From Spirochaetaceae bacterium (lineage in GTDB: Bacteria > Spirochaetota > Spirochaetia > B11-G9), in contig WGCU01000027.1 in the NCBI GenBank assembly GCA_015493635.1, forward strand, positions 1 to 64,000: DNA of 64,000 bases, read 5' to 3'. The position numbers and the translations under genes are program-made. Below, in pieces: positions 35,002 to 43,690 of this stretch. The notes beneath the pieces were generated by a model. The model was not told the DNA's origin, made no database searches, and saw only the letters and a program-made list of their open reading frames with translations. Position 1 is the stretch's first letter, and the number at the start of each line of letters is the position of its first letter.

Positions 35002-36327
35002 CTATAGAGCTGCCCCTTCAAGTATTCCTTCACCAAGTGTCGGGTGGATAAAGAGATTACGCAGAATATCATCTTTGGTAACCGCTTTACCAATAAGGAG
35101 ACCGGAAAAAGAAAGGATTTCCGAAGCATTTTCACCGCTCATCCATATTCCTGCAAGTGTATTACCAGGATAGAAAACAAGTCTTATAATTCCCGATTGA
35201 ACGTCCTTTGAGAATCCACGCCATGTATCCGCAAGCTGAAACGATACCGTTTTATAGGGGATATCTTCCTGCAGCAGTTCCCATTCCTGTTTTCCTGCAC
35301 CGGCAACTTCCGGAAGCGTAAACATTGCCCGGGGGAGATTTTCATAGTTCAGGGGGATTGTCCGCCCTTTTATACTTTCAACAATAAACATACCCTGCTG
35401 AATAGCAGTATGCGCCATGCCGTGGATCCCGTTCACATCACCCACAGCAAATATACCCGGTACATTTGTTTCGAGTTTTGCGTTTACAGGGATTGCTGTT
35501 TTGGTAAAAATGACTCCTGTATTATTCAACCCCTCTGGTAGATTGGGTTTCCTGCATCCCGTGATAAGGACTATGGAAGCGTAAAGCTTTTCTCCGTTTA
35601 CAAGTTCTACAAAGGCTCTTTCTCCAGTTGAACCGGCAGAGAGAACCCGTGTTTCTGACCGGAGTGTAACACCGTTTCGTTTCAGCGTATCAAATACCGG
35701 CTTTAGCAGATCTCTGTCATTTCCGGGAAGAATTTCATAACCCTGCTCCAGAACAGTTACCTTTACACCTAAAGCAGAGAAAAGTGAAGCAAACTCGATG
35801 CCTTCTACATTACCTCCAATTATTATCATTTCATTCGGAATTGTATTCAACCTGAGTACTTCTCTGTGGGTTATAATGGTGTCGGAATCCAGGATAATCC
35901 CTTCCGGAGCTGAAGGTTGTGTGCCCGTTGCTATGATAACTGTTTCAGTAGTAAGTATCTTTCCCGCAGTTTCATATACTTTTGCAGAGTGAAAAAATCC
36001 ATCTCCATGAAAGAGCTGTACCCCTGCCTCACGCAGCCGTTCTTTTAGTAAACCTTCAACCTTCTTCATCTTTTTTTCATTGTTTACGAAAAAATCCGAA
36101 AAAGAAAGACTGCGGAATTTTTCATCACTATGAAATAGGGTCTTACTTTTCTCATACAGCCTCATCCGGTCAAGAGCCGTCTTTACAGGAAGACATCCAT
36201 CCCTGAACCCAGTACCACCCCACGTACTTTTCTCAACAAGGGCAACTGAATATCCTTCTTTCGTACAGCTTAAAGCAGCGTAGAAACCGGCCGGGCCGCT
36301 GCCAAGGACAAGACAGTCAAAATGCAT
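35002..36327 (-). CDS. Dihydrolipoamide-dehydrogenase-like flavoprotein lacking one redox Cys
   Basis: Pyridine nucleotide-disulfide oxidoreductase of 441 residues. The FAD motif LVLGSGPAGFYAALSC, the NAD(P) motif IIGGNVEGIEFASLFSALG and the FAVGDVNG block are all present, with a C-terminal dimerisation domain whose active-site His is in the LFIHPTLGEG stretch. The redox motif, normally GGTCLNxGCIPSK, reads GGTGFRDGCLPVK: the first Cys is Gly. A disulfide/dithiol cycle is therefore impossible as drawn, and the substrate may not be lipoamide. It follows the unknown membrane protein gene after two bases and is probably co-transcribed. Confidence 0.85.
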   Translation of the reverse strand: MHFDCLVLGSGPAGFYAALSCTKEGYSVALVEKSTWGGTGFRDGCLPVKTALDRMRLYEKSKTLFHSDEKFRSLSFSDFFVNNEKKMKKVEGLLKERLREAGVQLFHGDGFFHSAKVYETAGKILTTETVIIATGTQPSAPEGIILDSDTIITHREVLRLNTIPNEMIIIGGNVEGIEFASLFSALGVKVTVLEQGYEILPGNDRDLLKPVFDTLKRNGVTLRSETRVLSAGSTGERAFVELVNGEKLYASIVLITGCRKPNLPEGLNNTGVIFTKTAIPVNAKLETNVPGIFAVGDVNGIHGMAHTAIQQGMFIVESIKGRTIPLNYENLPRAMFTLPEVAGAGKQEWELLQEDIPYKTVSFQLADTWRGFSKDVQSGIIRLVFYPGNTLAGIWMSGENASEILSFSGLLIGKAVTKDDILRNLFIHPTLGEGILEGAAL

Positions 36328-36329
36328 CG

Positions 36330-37295
36330 CTAACGTATCTTTCTAAAGTCAATTAAATACCTGTTTTTATAAAAAACCTTCAAAACTTCAGGTTTGATCT
36401 GGAGAACCTTTGTGATGCCCGTAACCGAACGAAAGAGTGTCTTGCGGCGGGTTTTGGAATAGATAAAAGAAGAAATAATTATTATAAAAAGAATAATCCA
36501 GATACTGGACACTACTATTACAAATTGCATCCAACCGGCAAAAGAAAGAGAAGGATACGTTTTTGCAAAATACACCCCGGCAACAATCGAAAATATACCA
36601 AGCAAAATCAGGATAAAGACTTTTATAATAAAGCCTGTTAAACTTGAAGTTGCTAATAAACGTCTCATATCTTTGGATGTCCTGATTTTATTTAGCACTA
36701 ATATTTCGGTTAAAATATCCAGCTTTTGGAAATTATTCATCTGTGCATTAACGTCCCGAGAGCTCTCCTTATCTTTGTCCAACTCACCTATAGTTTCTTT
36801 AAAAATTTCAAGAATTTTATCAGGATCAACATTGTTTAATGGCTTCTCCAGTGATGATATATACTCCCAGAGGTATTTTATAATGATTTTTCTTCCTACC
36901 CCATTTCTTTCAACTGTTTTATCAATAAGTCCCAAAAAAAGCCGTCTTTGAATTCTTGCCGGAATAAGATCTGAAATTGACTTCTCCGGTATCAAGGTAT
37001 CAACTAAAAGTTTGTAGTATCCATCCTGAGGAAAACCGCTGTAAATCTTTTTCTCTGTAAAATATCTATCAAACCTGTTGATATACGTTTTAATGTTAAA
37101 CTTTACAACGACAGATTCATTCCCGCTCATGGATCCTGATAAATCATGTTCATACGTAAGATGCTTTCTTATTTCCTGAGCTTGCTGCCGATAAAAACTT
37201 TCATAACTCTCTATGGTATCTTCGTTTATAATAAAAGATTCCTGCTCTGAAAATTTATGAAAAAAATCTATTACTTTGTTAATTCCCTGTCCCAT
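36330..37295 (-). CDS. Membrane protein of unknown function
   Basis: I do not recognise this 321-residue protein. The ORF is open to 37460, but AAGAGG lies five bases before the ATG at 37295, giving MGQGINKVIDFFHKFSEQES. The first 235 residues are soluble and mostly helical. Two membrane helices follow (FIIKVFILILLGIFSIVAGVYF and FVIVVSSIWIILFIIIISSFIY), and a short basic tail ends the protein, so both ends are probably cytoplasmic. It heads a three-gene unit with the flavoprotein and the histidine kinase and is divergent from the patatin gene. Confidence 0.65.
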   Translation of the reverse strand: MGQGINKVIDFFHKFSEQESFIINEDTIESYESFYRQQAQEIRKHLTYEHDLSGSMSGNESVVVKFNIKTYINRFDRYFTEKKIYSGFPQDGYYKLLVDTLIPEKSISDLIPARIQRRLFLGLIDKTVERNGVGRKIIIKYLWEYISSLEKPLNNVDPDKILEIFKETIGELDKDKESSRDVNAQMNNFQKLDILTEILVLNKIRTSKDMRRLLATSSLTGFIIKVFILILLGIFSIVAGVYFAKTYPSLSFAGWMQFVIVVSSIWIILFIIIISSFIYSKTRRKTLFRSVTGITKVLQIKPEVLKVFYKNRYLIDFRKIR

Positions 37296-37324
37296 CCGGT
37301 CCTCTTTTCTCGATATGTACTCCC

Positions 37325-37333
37325 AGTATAGCA
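37325..37333 (-). promoter_or_regulatory. Extended -10 promoter of the 36330 operon
   Basis: On the minus strand, TGC directly precedes TATACT (37325-37330), an extended -10 arrangement, about 30 bases upstream of the start codon. No consensus -35 is present. Confidence 0.4.
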
Positions 37334-37397
37334 TGATTATTACAAATAATTCCACTTTTCCTCTGATTATACAGGGAAAAATGAGTATATTATATGC

Positions 37398-38651
37398 ATG
37401 AAAGACAGGAAAGGATCCGCTCTCGTTCTGGCAGGCGGGGGTGCAAAGGGAGTATATCAAATCGGCGCATGGAAGGCTCTCCGTGAAATGGATATTGATA
37501 TTGAAGCGGCAGCCGGTGCTTCTGTCGGTGCACTGAATGCCGCTTTAATTGCACAGGGAGATTTCAAAAAAGCTGAAACTCTCTGGGACAATATTTCTCT
37601 TGATAAAATTGTCTGTATACCTTCTGAATTAGTCTACAAAGGGCAGCTCTACCTTGCAAAAGGAACCATAAAATATCTCAAGGATCTTAATAGATCCATT
37701 TTGAAACTCGGAGGCCTCGATTCAACACCGCTCCTTAATCTGATTAAAGATGCCCTTAATGAAACTGATATACGCAAAAAGGACTTTGATCTTGGCCTTG
37801 TTACGTTTAATGTGGATAAACTTAAACCGGTAGAACTCTTTCTGGAAGATATCCCCGACGGTGAACTGGCTGAATTCCTGCTGGCAAGTGCTTCTTTTCC
37901 AGCTTTCAAGCGCACAACAATAGATGGAAACAAATATACTGATGGTGGAATCTATGACAATATCCCCTTTCAAATGATAAAAAACAGGGGCTATAAAAAG
38001 ATTATAGTTATTGATATTTCCGGTGCAGGAAGAAACAGAAGGCCGGATATAACGGGAACAAATACCGTATATATTAAAAATTCCATTGATTTAGGCGGTA
38101 TTCTCAATTTCAACACAGATATATTGAAACAGCTCAAACTTCTTGGGTACCTTGATACCTTGAAAATATTCGGGAAAATAGAAGGCATCCGCTACTTCTA
38201 CCATGCTGAACCAAAAACCCAAAAAATACTGACAGATATGCTTGCACCTGAAAAGGAAGTCCTCCTGCCACTGCTTCCAGCAGAATTACGTACATACAAG
38301 GATAGTATTACTCCTCTTATAGAATGCGCGGCAATTGTACTTGGTATTCCTGTTATAAAAGAATACACTCTCCACGAGCTCATAACACTTATACTTTCTT
38401 CATATAAACAGATTCAGAATACCGTTTACAGTAAGACTGAAAAGTCATTTCTTACCTTTTATAAGGCCCTGTTAACCGGCAGAGTAAAGAAAGAAAATCT
38501 CCGTACACCTTTTGAATATTACCACGCAGTACATGATTTTGTTTCCGGAACACGATCACGTCTTGTATACAAAGCATTAAACAGCTTTTTCCCCGAACTG
38601 CCGGCAGCTATTCCCTTTCTTGATCTGCTTTCAAAGAATATACAGCTATAG
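37398..38651 (+). CDS. Patatin-like phospholipase
   Basis: Predicted lipid acyl hydrolase of the patatin/RssA class, 417 residues. The oxyanion hole GGGAKGVYQIGAW, the nucleophile Ser in GASVGALNA (about residue 42) and the dyad Asp in YTDGGIYDN (about 180) are intact. The first 260 residues form the catalytic domain. The last 150 residues are helical and unfamiliar; they may target the enzyme to a membrane or partner. There is no signal peptide, so it acts in the cytoplasm or is exported by an unseen route. Its 3' end overlaps the antiporter gene by six bases. Confidence 0.9.
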   Translation: MKDRKGSALVLAGGGAKGVYQIGAWKALREMDIDIEAAAGASVGALNAALIAQGDFKKAETLWDNISLDKIVCIPSELVYKGQLYLAKGTIKYLKDLNRSILKLGGLDSTPLLNLIKDALNETDIRKKDFDLGLVTFNVDKLKPVELFLEDIPDGELAEFLLASASFPAFKRTTIDGNKYTDGGIYDNIPFQMIKNRGYKKIIVIDISGAGRNRRPDITGTNTVYIKNSIDLGGILNFNTDILKQLKLLGYLDTLKIFGKIEGIRYFYHAEPKTQKILTDMLAPEKEVLLPLLPAELRTYKDSITPLIECAAIVLGIPVIKEYTLHELITLILSSYKQIQNTVYSKTEKSFLTFYKALLTGRVKKENLRTPFEYYHAVHDFVSGTRSRLVYKALNSFFPELPAAIPFLDLLSKNIQL

Positions 38652-39842
38652 GTTTAGTTTTTTAATACTCATACTGAGCAGTAAAGGCGTTGATACGGCC
38701 GTTATAATAGCCATAAAAACTATTGATGAATAGATCTCCCTTGAAATAATTCCTTCCATAAGGGCTATATTTGCTATAACAAGTTCAACAGCCGCCCGTC
38801 CGTTCATCCCTATTCCTACAATAAGAGTATGTTTCGGTCTTATTCCCCCCAGCAGGGCCCCGAAGGATCCTCCTATAATTTTCCCCATAAACGCGGCAAG
38901 AACAATATACAACAGAGACAATCCGAGGGACGATCCCGAAAGGGTAACAGAAAACCCTGTCCATGCAAAAAATAGCGGAGCGAAAAATCCCCAAATCCAA
39001 CGCTCAAGATTCTCTACTTCCGCACTATGAAGATACTCCCTGACTGTTAATCCCCCGAGAAACGCTCCAATCATCAGGTGTAAATTAACAAGGTGAGCAA
39101 TCATCGAAAAAACAAAAACCCATATAAGAACAAGAGACAACCTCTCATTGGAAGAAAGAGTACCCGTGTGTTTAAATATTTTCCGCCCGATAAAAGGTCC
39201 AAGGGTTATGGATAGCCCAATAAAGAAAAGAGCTTTTATAAATTTAATAATGATCAGGTTCAGCTGAAGATCACCGCCATTTTTTACACTTGTCAAAACA
39301 GAAAGAATTAAAATGCCGAGGATATCATCCACAACAGCTGCCCCGATTATGGTAATACCAGGCTTGGTATTTAACTTTCCAACTTGAAGCAGGGTTGCTA
39401 CAGAAAGAGCTACTGCGGTAATTGACAATGCCGTCGCTATATAGAGGGATGCCAGCAGCGAGAGTTCAAGCAGGATTCTTCCTACGTATAATCCAAGCGA
39501 AAAAGGAACAATAACCCCGAATACTGCGGTTAAAACTGAAGCTTTCCCCGCTTTAAGAAGGTCCTTACGATCAATTTCAAGACCCGCCCCAAGCATAATA
39601 AAGACAGCTGAGAAGTCAATAAGAGACTGAAGCAGAGAACTTGCTTCCTCATGGGAAAAATATCTGATCAGCTCAGGTTTTTCATGTACAAAAACAATTG
39701 AGAGGATAAAGAGAGCAACAGGGCCGACAAGAATTCCGCCAAGGATTTCTCCCAGAATTTCAGGCTGTTTCAATTTTACCATGAGATGTCCCATGTAAGT
39801 CGCAGCACCAAGCAGAAGGAATGTATAAACAAAAACGTCCAT
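38646..39842 (-). CDS. Cation:proton antiporter, CPA2 type
   Basis: Monovalent cation/proton antiporter of the KefB/NapA group, 398 residues with twelve or thirteen hydrophobic helices. The two-Asp ion-binding motif is visible in GAAVVDDILGILIL, and LGAGLEIDRKDLL is the typical early loop. There is no C-terminal TrkA-N domain. It begins three bases after a gene for a two-CBS protein in the bcp operon. Such CBS partners often sense nucleotides, so control of this antiporter by the CBS protein is plausible. Confidence 0.88.
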   Translation of the reverse strand: MDVFVYTFLLLGAATYMGHLMVKLKQPEILGEILGGILVGPVALFILSIVFVHEKPELIRYFSHEEASSLLQSLIDFSAVFIMLGAGLEIDRKDLLKAGKASVLTAVFGVIVPFSLGLYVGRILLELSLLASLYIATALSITAVALSVATLLQVGKLNTKPGITIIGAAVVDDILGILILSVLTSVKNGGDLQLNLIIIKFIKALFFIGLSITLGPFIGRKIFKHTGTLSSNERLSLVLIWVFVFSMIAHLVNLHLMIGAFLGGLTVREYLHSAEVENLERWIWGFFAPLFFAWTGFSVTLSGSSLGLSLLYIVLAAFMGKIIGGSFGALLGGIRPKHTLIVGIGMNGRAAVELVIANIALMEGIISREIYSSIVFMAIITAVSTPLLLSMSIKKLNL

Positions 39843-39845
39843 CTG

Positions 39846-40286
39846 TTAAAGCTGCCAGACTCTTTTTAAGACTTCAAGGCAATTCAAGTCTCCAATAACC
39901 TTTCCCTCCCCGTCAACAACAGGCAGTTCCTGAATATTTTCACGTGAAATCATCTCCAGAACATCCAGGATCTTTGTTTCTTCATACACAAACACAGGGG
40001 GGTGCATGATATCACCTACTTTTTCCGCTTTGGCACTTTTAATCGCATTAAAGACATCATCCTTCATTACGGACTTCTTACCATGCAGGTAATGAGAAAC
40101 TTTGAGAAATAGTAACGTTGAAACAATCCCTATAAGTTTGCCGGTATCATCAACAACATAAACACTTTTAAATCTGGGGTCCTTTAGTAAAATATGAACC
40201 ACAGCCTTCAACGGGTCATCAGCTTTGAGAACCGGCGGCTCTTTTGTAAGTGTTTTATAGACATCTTTAACCCGGACATTTTCCAT
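39846..40286 (-). CDS. Two-CBS-domain protein
   Basis: A 146-residue protein made of a tandem CBS pair (Bateman module) and nothing else. The first CBS lies at about 6-60 (VYVVDDTGKLIGIVST) and the second at about 92-146 (ELPVVDGEGKVIGDLNCLE). Bateman modules bind adenosyl nucleotides and change a partner's activity. The gene is wedged between bcp and the antiporter gene with gaps of one and three bases, so the antiporter is the most likely partner. Confidence 0.88.
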   Translation of the reverse strand: MENVRVKDVYKTLTKEPPVLKADDPLKAVVHILLKDPRFKSVYVVDDTGKLIGIVSTLLFLKVSHYLHGKKSVMKDDVFNAIKSAKAEKVGDIMHPPVFVYEETKILDVLEMISRENIQELPVVDGEGKVIGDLNCLEVLKRVWQL

Positions 40287-40287
40287 T

Positions 40288-40755
40288 TTATCTGTCTTCC
40301 AGTATTTTCATGGCATAAGGTACCGTATTTTTAGGACTTACCTTGTACCAGCGTTCTTCAATAACAGATTCTTCATTGACGAGAAATGATGACCTGATAA
40401 TTCCCTTGTACTTTTTCCCATACATCTTTTTTTCTCCCCATACTCCGTAAGCCTCTGCTACAGCATGGTCTTCATCACTGAGAAGAGGGAAATCAAGATT
40501 ATATTTATCCGCAAACTTTTTTTGTCTTTCTACTGAATCTGGACTTATTCCTATAACTGCTGTATGGAATCCTTTAAAATCCATCCTCGCTTTCTCTACC
40601 GCGCATGACTGTGTTGTGCACCCGGGGGTGTTGGCTTTTGGATAAAAATATATAAGAATTTTTTCCCCTTTATAACTGTCTAGAGATACTGTTTCACCAT
40701 TCTGATCATTAAGAGAAAAATAGGGGGCTTTATCACCCTTTTTAAGCTGCTTCAT
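40288..40755 (-). CDS. bcp: Thioredoxin-dependent peroxiredoxin, BCP/PrxQ type
   Basis: A 155-residue thiol peroxidase of the bacterioferritin comigratory protein group. The peroxidatic Cys is in YFYPKANTPGCTTQSCAVE, with the second Cys five residues later in the same helix, as in alpha-type PrxQ enzymes (CTTQSC). It begins with KKGDKAPYFSLNDQNGE, which is typical. It heads a bcp-CBS-antiporter unit and is divergent from the DUF1893 gene. It is the second peroxiredoxin of the window, of a different class from the one at 30.1 kb. Confidence 0.93.
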   Translation of the reverse strand: MKQLKKGDKAPYFSLNDQNGETVSLDSYKGEKILIYFYPKANTPGCTTQSCAVEKARMDFKGFHTAVIGISPDSVERQKKFADKYNLDFPLLSDEDHAVAEAYGVWGEKKMYGKKYKGIIRSSFLVNEESVIEERWYKVSPKNTVPYAMKILEDR

Positions 40756-40830
40756 AGAAATCCTCCCTCTTTTGTCTTTTATAATTATACTATATATTTA
40801 AACAAAAGACACTAAGAGGAAAAAATTACA

Positions 40831-41202
40831 GTGGAAAAATCATCAACGCTGGAAGTTTTATTTGAAAACCATATAATATTTTCAAGTACAGGGAAGTGGC
40901 TCTATCCGCTTTTTGACCTGGAAGAATTTCTTAAAAAGGAAAATTATCCCGCAGAATCTCTCGTTATAGAAGATAAGATTGTCGGAAAAGCCTCGGCACT
41001 TTTAATACACTACCTTGGCTGTAAAAAGGTTAAAGCCGGAATATTGAGTGACCCTGCAAAGGAGGTATTTGAACAGAATTCAATTGAATACTCATTTATC
41101 AAACGTGTTCCTCTTATTTCATGTAAAACTGAAGTACTTCTAAAAGATATTGATGATAAAGATACTGCTTATGCGATACTAAAAGAAAGGGCGGGACGAT
41201 GA
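40831..41202 (+). CDS. DUF1893 family protein
   Basis: A 123-residue protein with the DUF1893 pattern (LYPLFDLEEFLKKE, EDKIVGKASALLIHYLGCKKVKAGILSDPAKEVFEQNSI); residues such as VGKA and the Cys are conserved in the family, whose biochemical role is unknown. The fold resembles the cytidine-deaminase superfamily. The start is GTG, preceded by AGAGGA. The gene overlaps the ROK gene by four bases (ATGA), so the two products are co-translated and probably act on related compounds. Confidence 0.75.
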   Translation: MEKSSTLEVLFENHIIFSSTGKWLYPLFDLEEFLKKENYPAESLVIEDKIVGKASALLIHYLGCKKVKAGILSDPAKEVFEQNSIEYSFIKRVPLISCKTEVLLKDIDDKDTAYAILKERAGR

Positions 41203-42311
41203 AAGATACGAACTATTACCTTGCACTTGATCTGGGAACAGGGCTCGGAACAAAACTTGCACTGTTTGAAGGGACTCAGAAACAGATCGCGGAAGATATT
41301 CTGAAAGTTGATAAGTATGGAGAGGGGTTTCATTCCTATGCGGCGGCACTTGAACGTGCAATTCGTATATTCATAAAAAAATCTGATGTTACTCTTAAAA
41401 AAATACGTGCAGTGGGTATTGCAAGTGCAGGAATCCTGAAAGATGATGGGACGTTTCAACTTATTCAGAATTCACCTGAGTTTAACGGATATAATCTGAA
41501 AAAAACCCTGGAAGATATCTTTAACCTTCCAACAGCAATTGATAATGATGCAAATGCGGGGGGGCTTGCAGAATGGAGCATTCTCCGTATGGAAATACTC
41601 TACTGGGTATTTGGAGGAGGCTGGGGGGGAGTATGGATTTCCAGAGAGGGGGATGTACGTTTTCCTGCTACCAACTGGGACGGCAGGGATGAATCGCTGC
41701 ACCCGACCAACGAACCGGGATACATTATTCCCCTGAACAAGCTTGATTTAAAAAATTTGTTCTATGAGGTACATGCTTCCTATGAACGTTTTGAAAGGAT
41801 CCTGGCTGAAGAAAAAGGGGAAAATGCTCTTACCGGACCCTGCGGCAGTACAGACACCCTGCGGGCGGAAGTTATCCTTTCCGGTCCGGGACGCTGCCGT
41901 CTTTTCAGAGCCATTGTCGGTGATGATACTTTCTATGAGCGTTTTCTTGATATTAGAGAAACAGAGAAAATGACTGATCCTTCTGTTGCCGGAGAATACA
42001 TAAGCAAGCTTTCCAGCATGAGGGTGGAATCAGCAATAAATACCGACAGATTGTACGGCAAGGTCCTTGCGTATGCTACCCGGGAACTTCTTCGAAGAGC
42101 AAGAAAAGACGGTATGCCTGAAAATATTCCCATATGTCTGGGAGGAAAGCCCAGCTACGCGCTGCCCTATTTCGGACCGTCCACGCAGCGGGTTCTCGGA
42201 AAGATGGGCTTTATGAATTATTTAAGACCTTCTGTCATTGATGAAAGAGGAATCAATGCAAACCTGATGGGAGCAGCAGTGCTGGCATCCAAGACTATCG
42301 GGATGCTGTAG
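41199..42311 (+). CDS. ROK family protein (sugar-kinase-like)
   Basis: A protein of the actin-like ATPase fold, 370 residues, close to ROK glucokinases and repressors. The phosphate-1 loop is LALDLGTGLGTKLALFE, and the catalytic Asp lies in TAIDNDANAGGLAEW. There is no N-terminal helix-turn-helix, so it is not a repressor. The Cys-rich zinc motif CxCGxxGCxE of canonical ROK kinases is absent. It could be a sugar kinase with an unusual substrate or a sensor. It is translationally coupled to DUF1893, and its 3' end overlaps the VWA-FHA gene on the other strand by 17 bases. Confidence 0.8.
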   Translation: MKDTNYYLALDLGTGLGTKLALFEGTQKQIAEDILKVDKYGEGFHSYAAALERAIRIFIKKSDVTLKKIRAVGIASAGILKDDGTFQLIQNSPEFNGYNLKKTLEDIFNLPTAIDNDANAGGLAEWSILRMEILYWVFGGGWGGVWISREGDVRFPATNWDGRDESLHPTNEPGYIIPLNKLDLKNLFYEVHASYERFERILAEEKGENALTGPCGSTDTLRAEVILSGPGRCRLFRAIVGDDTFYERFLDIRETEKMTDPSVAGEYISKLSSMRVESAINTDRLYGKVLAYATRELLRRARKDGMPENIPICLGGKPSYALPYFGPSTQRVLGKMGFMNYLRPSVIDERGINANLMGAAVLASKTIGML

Positions 42312-43671
42312 ATTTCTCCGGTGCATCAAAAACTATCGTTGCACCTTCCACATTGATTACATCTCCCGGTTTTAATTCCCGCTTTTTTGTCAGATTGTTA
42401 TTGACGCTGATACTCTCATCCGAAAGTATTGTATATGTCCCTTTCTTTTCATCTCTCACTATTTCCGCATGGTTCTCTTTCATTTCTGAAATCCCCGCTA
42501 CGGTAAAATCTGCCTGAGGAGAACGGCCTATCACCGTCCGGTGCGAATCGATAACAATTGTCCGTTGCAGAGGTTTTCCTGTCCCTGTGGGAATCATGAA
42601 AATCTCAGCTGCTGATGCTGCCTTTTCAAAACGTATAAGCATTAAAAGAGCCCATAGTATCAGTGTCAGACCAAAAACAATGAGAGAAAACAAAACGGGT
42701 TTATCTGCTGGACTTCCCATCAGCGACCGGGCAGAATAGGTCCGGGTATCGGACACTCCCGCATAGCGGATGGTAACCGCCGGCGCTTCCAGAAATACAA
42801 GAGGAGCTGCCACGGTAAGCCTGTATTCTTTTTCTATCCGTTTTTTTATTTCACCATAAACACCGGAGAGTTCTCCGGCAGTTGAGGCACTGTACACTGT
42901 TCCCCCTGAGCCGGTACTTATGGAGGAAAGAGCCTTGTCCGTTCTCAGAGAAAAATTAATTCCATAAAGCGTAACACCGTCCTTCTGAAGAGGAATAAGG
43001 GCATCTTCCGGCTGATAAAGTTTTTCTCCGAAATCAGGATGAATCTTTCCCGATTTAGTAAAATAGGGATAGTTTTCTCCATCAGAAAGAAGAACAACAG
43101 CCTTTCTTCCAGAATACTTTGATAAATCTTCTGCTGCACGTCCAATAGAATAGTATAATTCAGTATACGCATCTTTATTATCCGGTTTTTTTATTTCGGA
43201 CAAAGCCGCTTCAACCGTATCCATATTATTTTCCGGTTCAGCCAGCAGATGATAGCGGGTATTAAACACTGCAAGACCAACCCTTACGTCATCATTATGA
43301 ATACTACCTAAAAAATCTTTCACAGCCCTGACAGCATGATCCATTCTGTGGGAGGTGTACATACTTCCGGAATTATCCAGGACCAGCAGAAAGGTAATCT
43401 TTGTATTCGATGATTCGTTTTTATCTATGCTTACAATTTCTGCCGGTGTCATTCCGTGTGCCGTTTCATGTTCCGCACGGAGAAGAGAAGAATTTACAGA
43501 GGAAAGAGGAACACCAGCCCTATCCGTTATACTCACATAGCAGTCTACCGTTGATGAAGTAAGCAGCTTTGCTGAATCTATCTGTGTAATTGTCAGGTTC
43601 TGTGCCGGAATGATTCCCGGCAGGAACAACACGCCTGCACATAAAAATATAATAATTCTATTTCTTTTCAT
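42295..43671 (-). CDS. VWA-FHA domain membrane protein
   Basis: A 458-residue exported protein. A perfect GGAGGAG before ATG at 43671 and a signal peptide (NRIIIFLCAGVLFLPGIIPAQ) fix the start. A von Willebrand A domain follows with an intact metal site: DNSGS, a Thr in AYTELY and SDGEN. A membrane helix (VLFSLIVFGLTLILWALLMLI) then leads to a cytoplasmic C-terminal FHA domain (VIGRSPQADFTV ... HAEIVRD ... SVNNN). So the VWA part is probably outside and the phosphothreonine-binding FHA part inside. It is the last gene of the kinase operon and could bind a target of that kinase. Confidence 0.88.
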   Translation of the reverse strand: MKRNRIIIFLCAGVLFLPGIIPAQNLTITQIDSAKLLTSSTVDCYVSITDRAGVPLSSVNSSLLRAEHETAHGMTPAEIVSIDKNESSNTKITFLLVLDNSGSMYTSHRMDHAVRAVKDFLGSIHNDDVRVGLAVFNTRYHLLAEPENNMDTVEAALSEIKKPDNKDAYTELYYSIGRAAEDLSKYSGRKAVVLLSDGENYPYFTKSGKIHPDFGEKLYQPEDALIPLQKDGVTLYGINFSLRTDKALSSISTGSGGTVYSASTAGELSGVYGEIKKRIEKEYRLTVAAPLVFLEAPAVTIRYAGVSDTRTYSARSLMGSPADKPVLFSLIVFGLTLILWALLMLIRFEKAASAAEIFMIPTGTGKPLQRTIVIDSHRTVIGRSPQADFTVAGISEMKENHAEIVRDEKKGTYTILSDESISVNNNLTKKRELKPGDVINVEGATIVFDAPEKSTASR

Positions 43672-43690
43672 CGTTCTCCTCCAGGGAAGA

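Noticed and set aside
34593-35135. Separate 180-residue minus-strand protein
   Set aside because: Its protein-like part continues into the histidine kinase after a one-base slip, and its first 60 codons lie inside the flavoprotein gene; it is the N-terminus of the kinase, not a gene of its own.
40021-40050. TTGGCAC word resembling a sigma-54 promoter
   Set aside because: It lies inside the CBS gene and the distance to the next GC is eleven bases, not the required ten; no gene follows on that strand.
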